NCBI GenBank assembly: GCA_018136815.1
Contig: CM030936.1
Coordinates: 6,189,505 to 6,253,504 of the forward strand
Direction of reading: 5' to 3'
Length of the DNA: 64,000 bases
Origin: Isochrysis galbana
Taxonomy: Eukaryota; Haptophyta; Isochrysidales; Isochrysidaceae
The notes under the pieces: generated by a model
Seen by the model: only the letters and a program-made list of their open reading frames with translations
Told to the model about the DNA's origin: nothing
The model's database searches: none
In this document: in pieces, positions 20,776 to 32,568 of the stretch
Numbering within the stretch: the stretch's first letter is position 1
Layout: every line of letters begins with the position of its first letter
Program-made: the position numbers and the translations under genes

Positions 20776-22787
20776 CTTCTTACTGGGTGTGCATTTTGTC
20801 TCAAGGTGGGCAATGCCCAGTCCCCCCAATTCCCGCCTCCGCTCCCACGATCCCCACCCATGCCCCTCCCACTCCCGCCTCCGCTCCCCTAACCACCCCC
20901 GCTCCCGCCGCCGCTCCCACAATCCCCACCCCCGCCCCCGCTCTCGCCCTCACCGCAGTCCTCCCCGCCCCCGGTCCCATTCTCTCCTCCGCCTTCGCTC
21001 CCGCTCCCGTCCCCGCCCACCATGCTCTCACTATCCAAGCCCCCGAGATCCCCGCCCACGCGCCCGCTCGGCTCCTCGCCCCCGCCCCCGCCGCTTCCAC
21101 CCGCAGTAGGCTAGCGGATTGGACACTTAGATGACAAAACCAAGCTTGGTGGTCACTGAAGGTCTCAAAGAGGGCAGTCAAAGCAACATTTCATCTCCTG
21201 GGGACCATGGGTAGAAGAGCTCCCCATTGGGTGGTATCAGCCATTTCTCCCGTTTCTAGGACAAGCAGCAATTCCGACCAGGTGACCCGCAAACGCGTCA
21301 CAAAACTTGGTGTTGCTGAGGGAATGGTGCCTAGGTACACTTGGAACATTTAATGAGGACATGCATGTGGTAACTCAATAGCCAAGGTTTGGGACAAAAT
21401 AACATGGTATGCTCATGCTCTCACCTAGCAAAGTCCGTCCTAGTTTCTAGGACTGGTCCTAGAAAGCTGGGTACCTTTATCCGTTAACACTCAAATACTA
21501 CACCAATACATCCTTGCTCCTTGCTTGCCCTCACTCGCTCGCTCGCTACAAGAATGGCAACCCCTCGTCGCTCTCGCCATCGCCTAGAAGCCCGTCTTCC
21601 CGCCTCCGGCTCTGGATGCTGGATGGCAAGAAACTGAGCCCGTGTTCCCATCCGGGCCTCCTCCAGCCGCGCCTCCCGCCGTAAAACCCTCCTCCTCTCA
21701 GTCGCCAATTGCATGTGTGGCAACTTCCAATTCGCAATTCGTCAGAGAGGAGGCTGAGGCTAAGGTGGGGGGTTGGGACGTTGGGACAGATGGCACTCGA
21801 GATGCAAACGAGAAACGAGCCAGGCCGCCAGGCCGAGCTAGCCAGCAGCGAGCCGGGGCCGCGTTCGCCGTCGCTCGTAGCTCGTAGCTCGTCGGCCTCC
21901 GATATGCGTCCCCCCCCAACCAAGGTATGAATAAAGTATAAATGGAGATGGAGTAGCGTGTAGCGTGTAGCGTAACTGTCACTTATGTCTTATGTCTGAT
22001 ATACTCGTACTCGTACTCGTACTCAAGAGTAGTGAGTATACTCATGAGTAAACGGATTGTCATTTACATATACTCATGAGTAGGCCAGAGGGGGGACTAT
22101 TCATACTCATGAATTGGGCGAATTCCAACTACTCAACTCAACTCATTCTAATCTAGCTGCTAGCTGCGGGCTGCGGGCTGCGGGCTCCACACGGCCCATT
22201 CAAGGCACCGCCTACGCCTACGGCGACATGGTCCAAGCGATCTTCGCGGGCGACACTCACGACTTTGGTGAGAATATTGTATACGGGTCGCTCATTGACT
22301 CGGCCCCGCGCAAATACGCAAATCGAGCTCAGTCCGCTCCCCTCTCAACGAGGCACTTTACTTAGCTACTTACTCTACATACTACATAGTCTTTCGGATG
22401 TTTGATCCGTGCCACGATGTAATATTTTTGGCTCGTGTACTTTGTCGAGTACTTCTTTAGTAGGGGGAGAGGGGGAGAGAGAGGGAGAAGGATAGAGAGG
22501 AGCGAGAGAGAGAGAGTGGATGGTGTAGTTAGTAGTGGTGAGAGAGAGGGGGAGAGAGAAAGAGGGAGGGGGAGAGAGAGGGAGAGACTTAGGGGGTGGA
22601 GAGAGAAAAAGAATGTGGGAGAGGGAGACGGAGTACTCTAGAGGGAGAGGGAGAGAGAAGGAGGGAGTGAGAGTGGGAGGAGAGAGTGAGAGAAGAGGTA
22701 AGAGAGAGTAGTAGAGGTAAAGAAGAGAAGGAGAGAAGGTAGAGAGAAGAGAGCGAGGTAGAGAGAGAGGTGGAGAGAGAGAGAGCG
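20776..22787. other. Long region without a recognised gene
   Basis: 20815-21110 is a run of CCCGCTCCC-like repeats. 21444-21465 is an inverted repeat (TTTCTAGGAC, TG, GTCCTAGAAA). 21990-22115 has repeated TACTCATGAGTA and ACTCGT units. 22455-22785 is GA-rich up to the start of the next gene. No domain was recognised. Confidence 0.5.
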
Positions 22788-25700
22788 ATGCGGTGCGGCG
22801 CGCCGCTGTGGCTTCTACTCTGCGCACTGCTGGTGCTGCTGCTGTCGCTTGGGCGTCGGCGTGGAAGTGCTCCGGCGAGCAGCGCAGCTCCGCCGGTGCC
22901 TGACCTTTCCGACCTCCTCCATGCCGCGCGCTCCCACGCCCAGACTCTCTCTCAGCTCTCAGAGGCAGCTTCGGAAGAGAGAGTCCGGATCTCTGCTGCT
23001 CTCTCACGTGGCCCAGAGGCGTCTGCGGGGCCCGAGGAGGCTGGTAGTCAAGGTGACGTGGTGTCTTCACCGCGATGTGCCGATGGATGCACCTCGTACG
23101 GCAACTGCAACGAGCTGACCGGCGAATGCACCTGCGGGCTCAGTCGGAGCGGTGCCAACTGCGCGATGCCGACCATGCCCGCCTGCTCGCTCCAGGCTGG
23201 CCCAGGCGCGCCGCGGGAGGGGTGGACGCGCGGCCGCTCTGGAGCCAGGCGCGCCTTTGGTGACGGCACGCTCGAGGACGGTGGCTCGCTCGACGACGTG
23301 ATCAACCTCTCTTATCTCGCTTCAGAGAACTTTTGGGGCGGCCTGCGCGATGTGACCGAGAAGGACCCGCGTCGGAAGAGCATCCGTCACCGGTGGGTAG
23401 GCATGGTCACCTGCGACTGTGTCGAGCAGGTGCGAGGAAGCTTGCCATGCGGCATGCGCATGGTGCAAGCGATCAGCCCACCGCCAAGAGCCGCGTCCAT
23501 CGCTGCCATACACCGGTGCACCTTGCTTGCGGCGGCGGCAGGGCTACGTATGCCACTCTGATGCGCAACAGGCATGTGGTAGATCCACGATGTATATCCG
23601 GACTCCATACTCACCGTGCCTCTATGCGCAGGCAATCGCCGTCTTCTCGCTCTCGCTCTCCGCCTCGCCGCCGCGCTGGCCAGAGAGGATTGGCCATTCC
23701 GAGTTGTCGATGCAGCGCATTCTATGCGTGGATGACCCGCGGCCAGTTGGCCAGCTTTGGCGCGAGGGCGCCAAGGTTGGCGGCCCGGCGGAAGGCAGGA
23801 TCGGCGGCTCGTCGCTCAAGTGGTCCTATGTGCCTATCGCAGTATGGCTGAAACCATTCCCCGCGCATGCTCCAATTGTGATGCCGCTTGGTATGGCGGC
23901 CGAGGCAGAATGGACCCACCCACCGTCGCCTCACACACTCGAGCTGCTTATTACTCCTGCTGCCAGAGAGAAGCGGGCCAAGGAGGTGACCTTCTACATG
24001 AATCGGCCAGCGGTCGACATGCAGAAGGTGCGCCTTGAGCTGGGCCGCAGCACTGCGAAGCGCATTAGATGCTTCTAGGCACGTGTGCGCAATCGACGTG
24101 CGTCCGTATCCTCCGCTGCTGCTGCCTTGCAGGCCTTTGCGAACATAGGTGGGCTCGCTCCGACCCTCTATCCCCTTGCCGCCTGTGGGCCGCATCAGTG
24201 CCACCGTGCGGGGTGGTGCGGCAGCTGGCCTACGGCGGGCCAGCCGCAGCGGGGCGCGGCCCGTGGCCTACCCAGCTGCCAATGCCTCTCATTGTGGACG
24301 GAGCAAACTGTCATCATGGTACGTGCATAGCTCGGCGTACCCCAACCGAATGGAGCCGCCCTCCGTCTTGATCGACCTAGAACGTTGCCAGGTCAACTGC
24401 GTCACCAGCCATCCTGTGCCTCTCGCCGCTAACACATGCTCCCCCGCCGCCCACCAGCAACGCTCCGCCGAAAAGAACACGGATGCGATACCTAGGCTCT
24501 CCGAGGTCGCCAACCAAGCACCGCATGCGTGCCGGCCTCAGCTTCGTACCTGGAAGCCGGGCATGGAAGGCGCCCGCGCTGTCGTTACAGAACGGGACAC
24601 CGCCGCGTATGACGCTGAAGCCAATTGGTTAGGGGAGGACAGGTGCGCCCGCGAAGTTTCGCTTGCATGCTTGCTTCGCAGCTTGCACTGCCCAAATCGC
24701 TGTGCGCAACTTCCCGTGTACAGGTGGCGCTCGTCCACTCGGGGACACCCGCGCGAAAAGGGATGCCCGAACCAGTGCCTTGGCCGCGGCGCGTGCTCCT
24801 TCGGCTTTTGCCATTGTGACAGGGGTTGGTGGGGTCTGGACTGCGGTTTGAGCATCGCGCGTACCAACGCCATTGGCTCTACCCCGCGGCTCGCGCGGCC
24901 GCGCATCTACGTCTACGAGGTGCCGGCTATGCTGCGTCGAACGTGTGGGCCGTGGAGGTCTTCCGAGGACATTGGAGTACGGCACTGCCCGTGCCCTTCC
25001 GCGCCGCCATCTCGGCCGCACTCCCCCCCCCCCCCCCCCCCCCCCCCCCTTCCTTGGGCCCAGCGCTGCCGTCCCGAACGCTGACGGCGCGGGGCCTTGT
25101 CCTTAGGACGCGGTGCTAACCTCGCCCTTTCTTGAGCCCTTTCCGGCACGAGCCGACCTTTTTTGGATCTACGGCTGCCCTAATGGCGACATGATCCTGC
25201 CGACCCTGCGCTGGGTGAAGCACACGGCTGGTCCGTTTTGGAACGCGTCGGTGTCCCGTGGCACTCGAGCGCAGCACATCCTGACCATTCCTCACGAGGA
25301 GGGCTGGGCTGAGGTGCGGGGCTGTCCAAGTTGAAGGCTTGATGCGCCTCAGCCCCTTTGCATCCTCAGCTTGCCCCGACCGTAGCGTCAGGCGCGTCTG
25401 TGTCTTGCATGCGCCCACGGTGCCAGTACTCGTCTCACAGGTGTGGCACCTGCTCCGTCCATGGCTCGCGTATCGCGGCGGCGACCACGCCAACAACCAG
25501 AGGCACTGGGACGACATCCATCCCGCGTCTCCTACACGGCAGATCGCCGTGCTCCAGCTGCATGGCTTGTCCGACTACACGGACCCGAAGGCACCGCCTC
25601 CCCGGCGTGGGGTTTCCGCCGGGGCGCGGTGTCGGATTTGCTTCCAGCCTGGCAAAGATGTCATGATACCGGGGTGCGCTTGCGACCGACGCGTGAAATC

Positions 25701-27083
25701 GGCCACAGCACACGCTGAGTGTCTCCCCTACCCCCACCACCCCCCTGTGCGGGGCCGCAGTTTCCCAGGAATAATGGACTACCCGCGCGACTTCTCGTAC
25801 AATCGGCGGTTGACGCAGTGCGAGCAGCTATCAGCCGCGTCGACGGCCGACGCGCATGTTCGGCGCGATAACAAGCCGACACTCTTTTTTGCTGGGATAG
25901 TGCAAGTGAGGCGAGCCGCCCATCCGCACAAACCTCAGCAAGTTGGGTTCCAACTGACCAAAGCTTCCGCCTATGCAGACCAAATCGCACGGGCCCGGCC
26001 TGTACGAGCCATCGCGGCTTGTATTTTACAGCTGCTGGAAGAATCGGTCACGTGAGCATGACTTTTCTATTACGCAGACGGAGGTGGTGCTTGTCTCCGT
26101 CAACGCCTGGGAGGTGCGCCACCATGACGCGCCTCACGGATTCCTTGGGATAGGCCCGCCTTCGCCTCATGGGGTTCCTCAAGGCAGGACCGCGCTCGGC
26201 CGCGGTCACTCAATGGCGCACAGGCACCTTGCCCACCCAACTCATCTGCGCGCTGCAGGTAGAGCGACCCGTTGATGCATTTGCACTCACTAGGCAGTCG
26301 TCTGCCTGCGTTGTGCCCGAGGGCAAGATTGGATCGTATGGCCACCGCACTACGCCAGCGCTGCTTCTCGGCTGCGTTCCAGTGATAACGAAGGAGCTCT
26401 TTTCCTTCAATTTTTTTCATGAGGTGGCGTCTACCCCTCAGCCACCCGCCCGCCCCAACCGACGAGGTCGATGAGCAGGCGCCATGGCTCCAAGCGCCTT
26501 GCCACTCGCTCGCGTGCTTGGGAGCTACCTCTGAGCGCACTGCGGCCCTTGCCATCCGCCAGGTGATCAACTGGTCCTCTCTAGCATTGCACGTGCCGCC
26601 TGTGCGCATGCCCGACCTCCCTGCCATCCTAGGCGCCGCGCCTCTAGAGGAGATGCGGCGAAGGGCAGTGAATATGCGCCGGCGGCTACTTTGGACCAAG
26701 ATCTATGGTCCTTGCCACTTGGCTGCGGGCGAAGGGGGGGAAGAGGATGCTTTTGATACGCTGATGCAGGTGACCAAAGAGTGCCGGGCGCTTGTGAATC
26801 CTTGGAGCCTCACACCGCTGCCGAGGCCAGTTCTGACTTCCATTTTGGCGCTAGCTCGCAGGTGCTCCGCTCTCCTCGGACGCACTTCCAGCGCTCGGCG
26901 GTCCATGCAGCCGAACGCGCTCCCGAGATGCTCGACGAGCTCTACCCATGGCTTCGCGCCAGGGGCGCGCACGAGTGCACCCGTGGTTACCAATGCTTTG
27001 ATAAGTATCGGCGCACCTGCGGCTTACCACCTGGCACACCCTTGGTTTACAAGCCTTGGGAAAGGACGAGGAAGACTCGGTGA
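22788..27083 (+). CDS. Exostosin-family (GT47-like) glycosyltransferase with EGF-like modules
   Basis: Golgi-type membrane enzyme. Exons supported by phase: 22788-23429, 23632-24027, 24133-24318, 24458-24642, 24724-24976, 25107-25313, 25441-25673, 25761-25905, (unresolved 25906-26297), 26298-26423, 26563-26769 and 26862-27083. Donors are mostly GTGCGN; one is GTACGT. The N-terminus has a signal-anchor (APLWLLLCALLVLLLSL). Two EGF-like Cys modules follow: CADGCTSYGNCNELTGECTC and, in exon 5, GCPNQCLGRGACSFGFCHC. The exostosin core is RPRIYVYEVP, ADLFWIYGCPNGD, HWDDIHP, GKDVMIPGFPGIMDYP, then CVVPEGKIGSYGHRTTPALL with GCVPVI (nucleotide-sugar site) and VINWSSLALHV. Sugar specificity cannot be read. 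The ATG at 22788 follows a (GA)n tract. A 27-C run lies in the intron 24977-25106. Confidence 0.8.
25023..25049 (+). repeat. 27-bp poly-C tract in an exostosin-gene intron
   Basis: Uninterrupted C run, the longest homopolymer in the window. It lies between the donor at 24977 (GTACGG) and the acceptor ending at 25106 (CCTTAG), so it is intronic in the model given for this gene. Confidence 0.85.
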
Positions 27084-27502
27084 GCTTGGCCGGGCATTTG
27101 GCGCCAAGAAACTTGAAAGGTCATAGCGCAGTGCCTCATAATATATTTGCTGCGACCCCGAAAAGCTTGCCCTAGCCGCTATCCTTGCTCGCATCGACTC
27201 GGCGGAGTTAAGGAATTGTGAGCTGTGACTCGCTGGCTATGGTGCCATGGCTTGTCACTGGATTTCGCATTTGCGGTGCAATTGTAGTGCTGCAAGCTGT
27301 TGTATACGTCGTTACCGTAGGATATTAGCTTTTCGAAGGCTTTCCGTGGATAGCTCCGGGAAAGATATAGATAGGAGCCGAGAGGCGAGAGGTAGGGGTG
27401 GGGACGGAAAACATCGACTTGGTGAAATTGCAACTACAACTACTGGCCATTGCTCTTGTCTCTTGTCTCTTGTGCCATCTGACACAATAAACTAGTAGTA
27501 CT
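27084..27502. other. Intergenic, no gene seen
   Basis: About 0.4 kb between the exostosin stop and the b561-like repeat. No domain. Likely 3' UTR and spacer. Confidence 0.5.
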
Positions 27503-28001
27503 AAGGCGGCTTGCCTTCATTTGGTCTCCTTTCCCTCAGCGTTTCTTTCCCTCCCTGTGGGGACTCTCACCCTACCATGAGCCCCCCCGCGAGCACCCCG
27601 AAGGAGAGGCCCAGGAGCACCACGTACGCGACGAGAACGGCGTCGCCTTGGCTCGGCATGAGGGCGCGCCCCGAGAGGGCCTGGTAGACGCCCACGCCGA
27701 GCACGGCGTAGCCCGTCCCCTTGTGCGCGACCCGCCACACGGCGCGGCGTGTGGTGCGGGCGCCGGGCGTGCCGCGCCGAGCGCGTTGAGCGGCTGCAGC
27801 AGGGCGAGGGCGAAGGCGACGATCCCGAGCGTGTGATGGTGATGGGGGTGCGAGAAGTGGCGCCCTCGGGGCACCCACGCGACGGCGAGCGCGACGCCGG
27901 CGGCGGCCACCGCAAGCCCGCTTCCCTGAGAGAGCGGGGGGGGGAAGTGCGTTGTTGGGGTTTCCTCCCTTTTTGGGTGGGAGGGAGGGCCGATGGGGGC
28001 G
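27503..28001 (-). pseudogene. Cytochrome b561-like segment, frameshifted copy
   Basis: About 499 bp nearly identical to 51368-51858; both start AAGGCGGCTTGCCTTCATTT on the plus strand. The minus strand encodes RGRHFSHPHHHHTLG, ALLQPLNAL and then, in another frame, WRVAHKGTGYAVLGVGVYQA, the helices and His residues typical of the cytochrome b561 haem domain. Relative to the other copy it lacks one A in CCGCGC(A)CGAGCG (about 27777), which shifts the frame between the two halves, and it has two extra His codons. The N-terminal and last helices of a full b561 domain are not seen. Confidence 0.7.
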
Positions 28002-28309
28002 TCCATCTTTCTTATGATCCATTGCCATTGCAATCGCTTGCGTACTACTACATCATCAGCCGCCATTCCATTTATAGACATGGTTGAGCACTGTGACTGT
28101 GAGGTGGGTGCCTTTGCTTAAATACTAGACGATTTTTTTTGTGTGCCGGCGCATCGCGTATTTGGAAACGAGGGGTACCAAATGAAGGCAAACGACCTTA
28201 TTGTTATAGTTTTTGCCGATGGAGCACGTGCCGACGGCTCCCCGCCTCTCCCAGCCAGAACCTACTTTTGTAAGCGTGGGGGTCAATGGGGGCAAGAAGA
28301 TATGTTTGC

Positions 28310-28480
28310 ACCGGAGGGGGGAGCGGCAGCTCCCCCCTCCCCTCTCTCCTCCCTCTTCCCCCTCTCTTCCCTGCGGCGGGGGCCCATGGCGCGCGCCTGC
28401 GGCCCCACTTCAGGTCCCCAAATGGCCTGCAGGGGCCTGGGAGCACAGTTCAGGGGGCAGGTGAGGCTGGGCCACGACGG
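28310..28480 (+). repeat. Dispersed hairpin repeat (second family), copy B
   Basis: AGGGGGGAGC, GGCA, GCTCCCCCCT forms a perfect 10-bp stem. It is followed by CT-rich DNA, CCCTGCGGCG, CAGGGGCCTGGGAGC and GGGGGCAGGTGAGGCTGGG. The block order matches 5046-5250. Confidence 0.45.
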
Positions 28481-28707
28481 CCGATTTCGACGCAGCTTGG
28501 GGGCGCGTCGCGCGCGATTGGCGTCGCTGGCTGGGCGGCACCTGGATATATGGGAGTAACAAGTGAGCCATGAATATCAATTGATACGCGCGCGCACACG
28601 CGCACACATGCACGCGCAGAGCGCGCGTGCGCGTCCTACGCCCTACCTACGCCCCGCAGCGCACAGAGCCACTGCGCCGCTGCACGGCGCTGTCACGAGT
28701 GGGCGCA

Positions 28708-28881
28708 CCCCCCCCCCCCCCCCCCCGTACAACCACGCTACCTAAAACGGAGGGGTTTTGAAGCTGTTGAAACATAGTAAAAACGGGCTGTTTTTGGCCT
28801 TCGTAGAAACACGGTCAACACGGGTTTGCTTCTGGACTACAGGACTGGAGCTCTAGAGCTCTAGTAGAGAGAGAGAGAGGG

Positions 28882-28972
<91 letters not shown>

Positions 28973-28983
28973 GAGAGAGAGGG

Positions 28984-29039
<56 letters not shown>

Positions 29040-29043
29040 AGAG
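28708..29043. repeat. Poly-C run and long (GA)n microsatellite
   Basis: Nineteen C at 28708-28726. From 28866 to 29043 almost pure GA dinucleotides with occasional GGGA, giving meaningless Leu/Ser frames on the minus strand. GA-rich DNA continues to about 29240. Confidence 0.9.
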
Positions 29044-29728
29044 ACGCGCGCGGCGGGGGGGTCACATCGGGAGTGAGGGAGCGCCGACTTCCGTCGTTTC
29101 ACCCGTGTCCCCAGCAAAGAAAACGAGGAGAAGAGAGAGGAAAGAAGGGGGGGGGGCAGAGAGAGTGGAGAGAGGGAGGGGGAGGGAGGGAGATAAAAGA
29201 GTAGTGGAAGGAGAGAGAGAGAGAGAGAAGAGAGGAGAGGAGCAAAGAGCGCAATCGCTGCCGGCCGTTGTTTTGAGCCACGACGACGGGGCTCCCTCCA
29301 CGGCAATCGGCACCCATCATCACCAGCCCACACACCGCGTAAGCCGTCGGCTGCCTGCTGGCGTCGCTGCTTCGCGACAGGTTGAAGCTGCCCTCACTCG
29401 CACTGGCTCAGTCTTAAGTCTTATTCCCTCTGGACCTCTCTCTTCTGCTCACACAAGGCTTCACTTCCATCCACCTCTCTGCGTGCCTGCCTCTCCGCTC
29501 CCCCTCTCCCTCTCCCTCCCCTTTCCCCTCTCGCCCGATTCCGCTCAGAATACTCGAGCACTACCTACTTCTGCACTCTCACCATCTTTCGCACCCGCCA
29601 CACCACCTGTGCCGTGCCTATGCAGTTGTTTGACAGCCTTTTAGTTCAACATCGCTGCCATCGCCGCAGCCTCTTGAAGATCTTTCTGAGAGTCGAGCTT
29701 CTCGTGGATCGCTACAGCGCAGCTCTTG

Positions 29729-31963
29729 ATGATTCCACACTACTCGTGGGCTGTTGCAGCTCAGCTTTTGATGATTCCAGTCTTGACAGCTCTGCCACCT
29801 TCCTCGACTCCGCGAGCGACGTCACCTGCTTCACCACTGATGCCTTTGGCGATTTGGTCAGGCCAAATGTCAACTCCTTGGCTCTCTCCATCATCGCCGC
29901 CGACATCGCCGCCTTCGTCGATGCCATTGCTCCCGCCATCTTCGCGGTCGTCGACATCACAACCGCAGCAATCCACTTTGCCAACTCCCCCGCCACCCCT
30001 GTCACCGCCTCTGTTGTCGTCCCCGTCACTGCCCCCATCACTGCCGCCGTGGTCATCCTCGTCATGGCTAGGCTTCCTCGGTGGCAAGTTGTTCGTCACC
30101 ACATTCATGTCTCTCTTATTTCTCCGCTCTCTCGTGAAGAGCTTTATCTTGAAACACCCGGTGCCTTCAACGGCGCCAGCACCACCGTTGGTGCCGACCT
30201 CTAGGCCGTCCTCAGCACCATTCCCTCCATGGCCATCACTACCACCAAGTATAGCATCACCACCGTCGTCGATGGGGTGTGGTGACGAGCTTCTTATCGC
30301 CCAGCTCTTGCCACAGAGGATTCGTCTCAATGGCATGGCGCCCCCCAATGAGTGGTGTTTCAATACGATACCGGAGGCGGACCGCGGCTCCGCCACCTTC
30401 ATCCCGTCGGCCAATGAGACGTGCGCACTATACTATGTCGACCCTGTGCAGTCGTTGCCCTGGTACGAAAGCTATCCAGCAGACTGCACCGCTGGCTGCA
30501 GATTATGCGAGTACGCGCTTACTGCCGGCAAGGGATACCAGTGCAAGTCGTCTGCTTTGCTTTTGCGCGGCTGCCCAGGTCCATCGTGGCCGCCCCGGCC
30601 GCCATCCAATCCCCCACCGAGCGTGCCGCCTCTCCCTCTGAAACCCAACCTCTTATATATGCTTGCCGACGATTTGGGCTATCACGATCTCGGCGTTCAG
30701 GGTTGTGCCGATATCCCCACTCCCTCGCTAGACTCGATCGCAGCGAATGGCATCCGGTTCACAAATGGCTATGTTGCTGCCCCTGTCTGCAGCCCTTCTC
30801 GTGCAGGCATCCTCACCGGTCGTTACCAGAATCGGTTCGGCTATGAGCACAACACTCCAAATGCGGACCTTGGTCCCGAGGGCATGCCTGCAGGCGTGGC
30901 AACTGCGGTAACAGCGTTCAGAGAGGCGGGCTACGTCACAGGTCACATTGGCAAGTGGCACGTAGGATTCTATTTTGACAAGGCCTCGACGCCTGAGACT
31001 ATCGGCTTCAACAGGTCCGTATGGTACCACGGCCAGACCAAACTACCGACTTTGGGCGGTCACATCTACCATTGGACGCCGCAAGGTGGCTCCGTTATCA
31101 GCGTGTCCGCCACGGACCGCTACGTCGATGAAGCTATGGCACGAGAAGCGGTGGCCTTCATGCATGAGTTCTGGGCTGCGCCGTGGTTTCTCTATATCGG
31201 ATTCCTCACACCTCATGAGCCATTGGACACGCCTGAGGACGCCTTTTATCCAGACCTGTCGCTGTCGCGAGACAAGCGACAACTGGTATACAAGGCGATG
31301 AGTCTCCTTGATATAAGCGTCGGGAAGGTCATGGCCGGCTTGCGCGCGCATAATATGGAGGAGAAAACGATCGTCTTCTTCACGAGTGATAATGGCGCCT
31401 ACCCGGGCTTCCCCAATCATCTAAACGACCTCCCGCCCACTGGATGGCGTGGCAATGCTGGGAGCAACACCCCGTTTCGCGGCCAAAAGGGCTATTTGTT
31501 CGAAGGCGGCATCCGAGTGCCCTTTCTCATGCAGTTCAAGGGGGTGCTGCCGCGCGGCACAGTGAGCCATATTCCGGTCATTTCGTTAGACATCCTGCCT
31601 ACCGGCCTCGCTGCGGCTGGCGTGGATATCAGCCGTTACGACGGCGTGAACCTTCTCCCGCTCTTGCGTGGCCAAACGTCTTCCCTGCCTCGAAAGTATC
31701 TCCACTGGCGATATAACGGTGGGCTGGACAGAGCTTCTCGAGAACAAGATGGCCACTTCAAACTGCTGCGCTCGATGAGTAACGTCTACGACGGCACTGT
31801 CGAGACCATGCTCTTCAACGTGACGGCAGATCCAGAGGAACGTCAAGACCTTTCAAGTATGTTCCCTGATAAATATGCAGAGATGAAGGCGGCATGGGAC
31901 GCATGGGAACACGAAATGGCTGAGCCTTTGTGGGGGCCTCCTTGGTACACCGGAGGATGGTGA
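29729..31963 (+). CDS. Sulfatase (formylglycine-dependent)
   Basis: Hydrolyses sulfate esters, probably on glycans in the secretory pathway or outside the cell. The catalytic part begins at KPNLLYMLADDLGYHDLG (about 30640), with metal-binding DD. CSPSRAGILTGRY (about 30788) is the C-x-P-S-R signature whose Cys becomes formylglycine. GHIGKWHVG, TPHEP, TSDNGAYPG and GGIRVPFLMQFKG follow in the usual order. The stop at 31963 follows PPWYTGGW. The frame is open without introns from 29729. The first about 180 residues are Pro/Ser-rich with one hydrophobic stretch (VTTFMSLLFL). Residues about 185-300 form a Cys-containing domain before the catalytic core. The real start could be as late as the Met near 30273. 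Nearby glycosyltransferases support a role in sulfated polysaccharides. Confidence 0.85.
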   Translation: MIPHYSWAVAAQLLMIPVLTALPPSSTPRATSPASPLMPLAIWSGQMSTPWLSPSSPPTSPPSSMPLLPPSSRSSTSQPQQSTLPTPPPPLSPPLLSSPSLPPSLPPWSSSSWLGFLGGKLFVTTFMSLLFLRSLVKSFILKHPVPSTAPAPPLVPTSRPSSAPFPPWPSLPPSIASPPSSMGCGDELLIAQLLPQRIRLNGMAPPNEWCFNTIPEADRGSATFIPSANETCALYYVDPVQSLPWYESYPADCTAGCRLCEYALTAGKGYQCKSSALLLRGCPGPSWPPRPPSNPPPSVPPLPLKPNLLYMLADDLGYHDLGVQGCADIPTPSLDSIAANGIRFTNGYVAAPVCSPSRAGILTGRYQNRFGYEHNTPNADLGPEGMPAGVATAVTAFREAGYVTGHIGKWHVGFYFDKASTPETIGFNRSVWYHGQTKLPTLGGHIYHWTPQGGSVISVSATDRYVDEAMAREAVAFMHEFWAAPWFLYIGFLTPHEPLDTPEDAFYPDLSLSRDKRQLVYKAMSLLDISVGKVMAGLRAHNMEEKTIVFFTSDNGAYPGFPNHLNDLPPTGWRGNAGSNTPFRGQKGYLFEGGIRVPFLMQFKGVLPRGTVSHIPVISLDILPTGLAAAGVDISRYDGVNLLPLLRGQTSSLPRKYLHWRYNGGLDRASREQDGHFKLLRSMSNVYDGTVETMLFNVTADPEERQDLSSMFPDKYAEMKAAWDAWEHEMAEPLWGPPWYTGGW

Positions 31964-32568
31964 TGAGTCCGTTCATAGCCCGGTCACTCACTCATTTTAA
32001 CCACTATTTCCCACCTCCCCTGGGTGTCCAAGGATTCCGCAGGGTCGCCCCCAAACCTCTCCGCGAAAATGAATTCTGTCTTGTTTGCGCGTTTTCTTTT
32101 TACGCATCGCTGTGGGGGCTACCGTGCTACCGTGGGGGGTCTGGGGCCCAAAGGGCACCGGATATGTGCTAGTTACACCTATCCGGTCACCATATCCAAA
32201 AATCTCGTGATGAATCCTGAATCTTGACTTGGTCAATATGCACCCTTAGATGTTAAAATAGCTGTTTGAACGGCCCTACAGCCTCCCAAGCCCCAAACAC
32301 TAAGCCACTCAGTGTGAGTGTGATGAGACGATGAGACACGGGTCATGGCGATAGAATTAAAACGGCCCGGCGGCCTCCGCGCCGATGGTCTGTCTCTCTC
32401 TCGCCGTCTCCTTAGCGATAGAGATTCCGTCTGCGTGCCAGCGCACCCCCTGGCGGTATCTTCTCTCTTCTTTCCTCTTCCTGACCCACCCCGCCGCCCC
32501 CTTGACCCCTTTCATCACGGACGGCATCGGGCAGCCGGGGGAGGGAGGGGTGGAGCGAGAGCCCTCGG
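31964..32568. other. Intergenic between sulfatase and GT31-like gene
   Basis: No gene recognised. Part of it probably encodes the missing N-terminus of the downstream glycosyltransferase. An acceptor-like CATCGGGCAG ends at about 32533, in front of the open frame. Confidence 0.4.

Noticed and set aside
27503-28001. b561-like copy A as an active gene
   Set aside because: The single-base deletion relative to copy B breaks the frame between the two conserved helices.
28815-29333. Long Leu/Ser open frames on the minus strand
   Set aside because: They are translations of a (GA)n/(CT)n microsatellite and have no protein-like composition.
29614-30204. Alternative plus-strand frame (MPMQLFDSLLVQ...) overlapping the sulfatase N-terminus
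   Set aside because: Val/Ala/Thr-rich, in a different frame from the sulfatase core and without a splice link; cannot be excluded as the real N-terminus but is unsupported.
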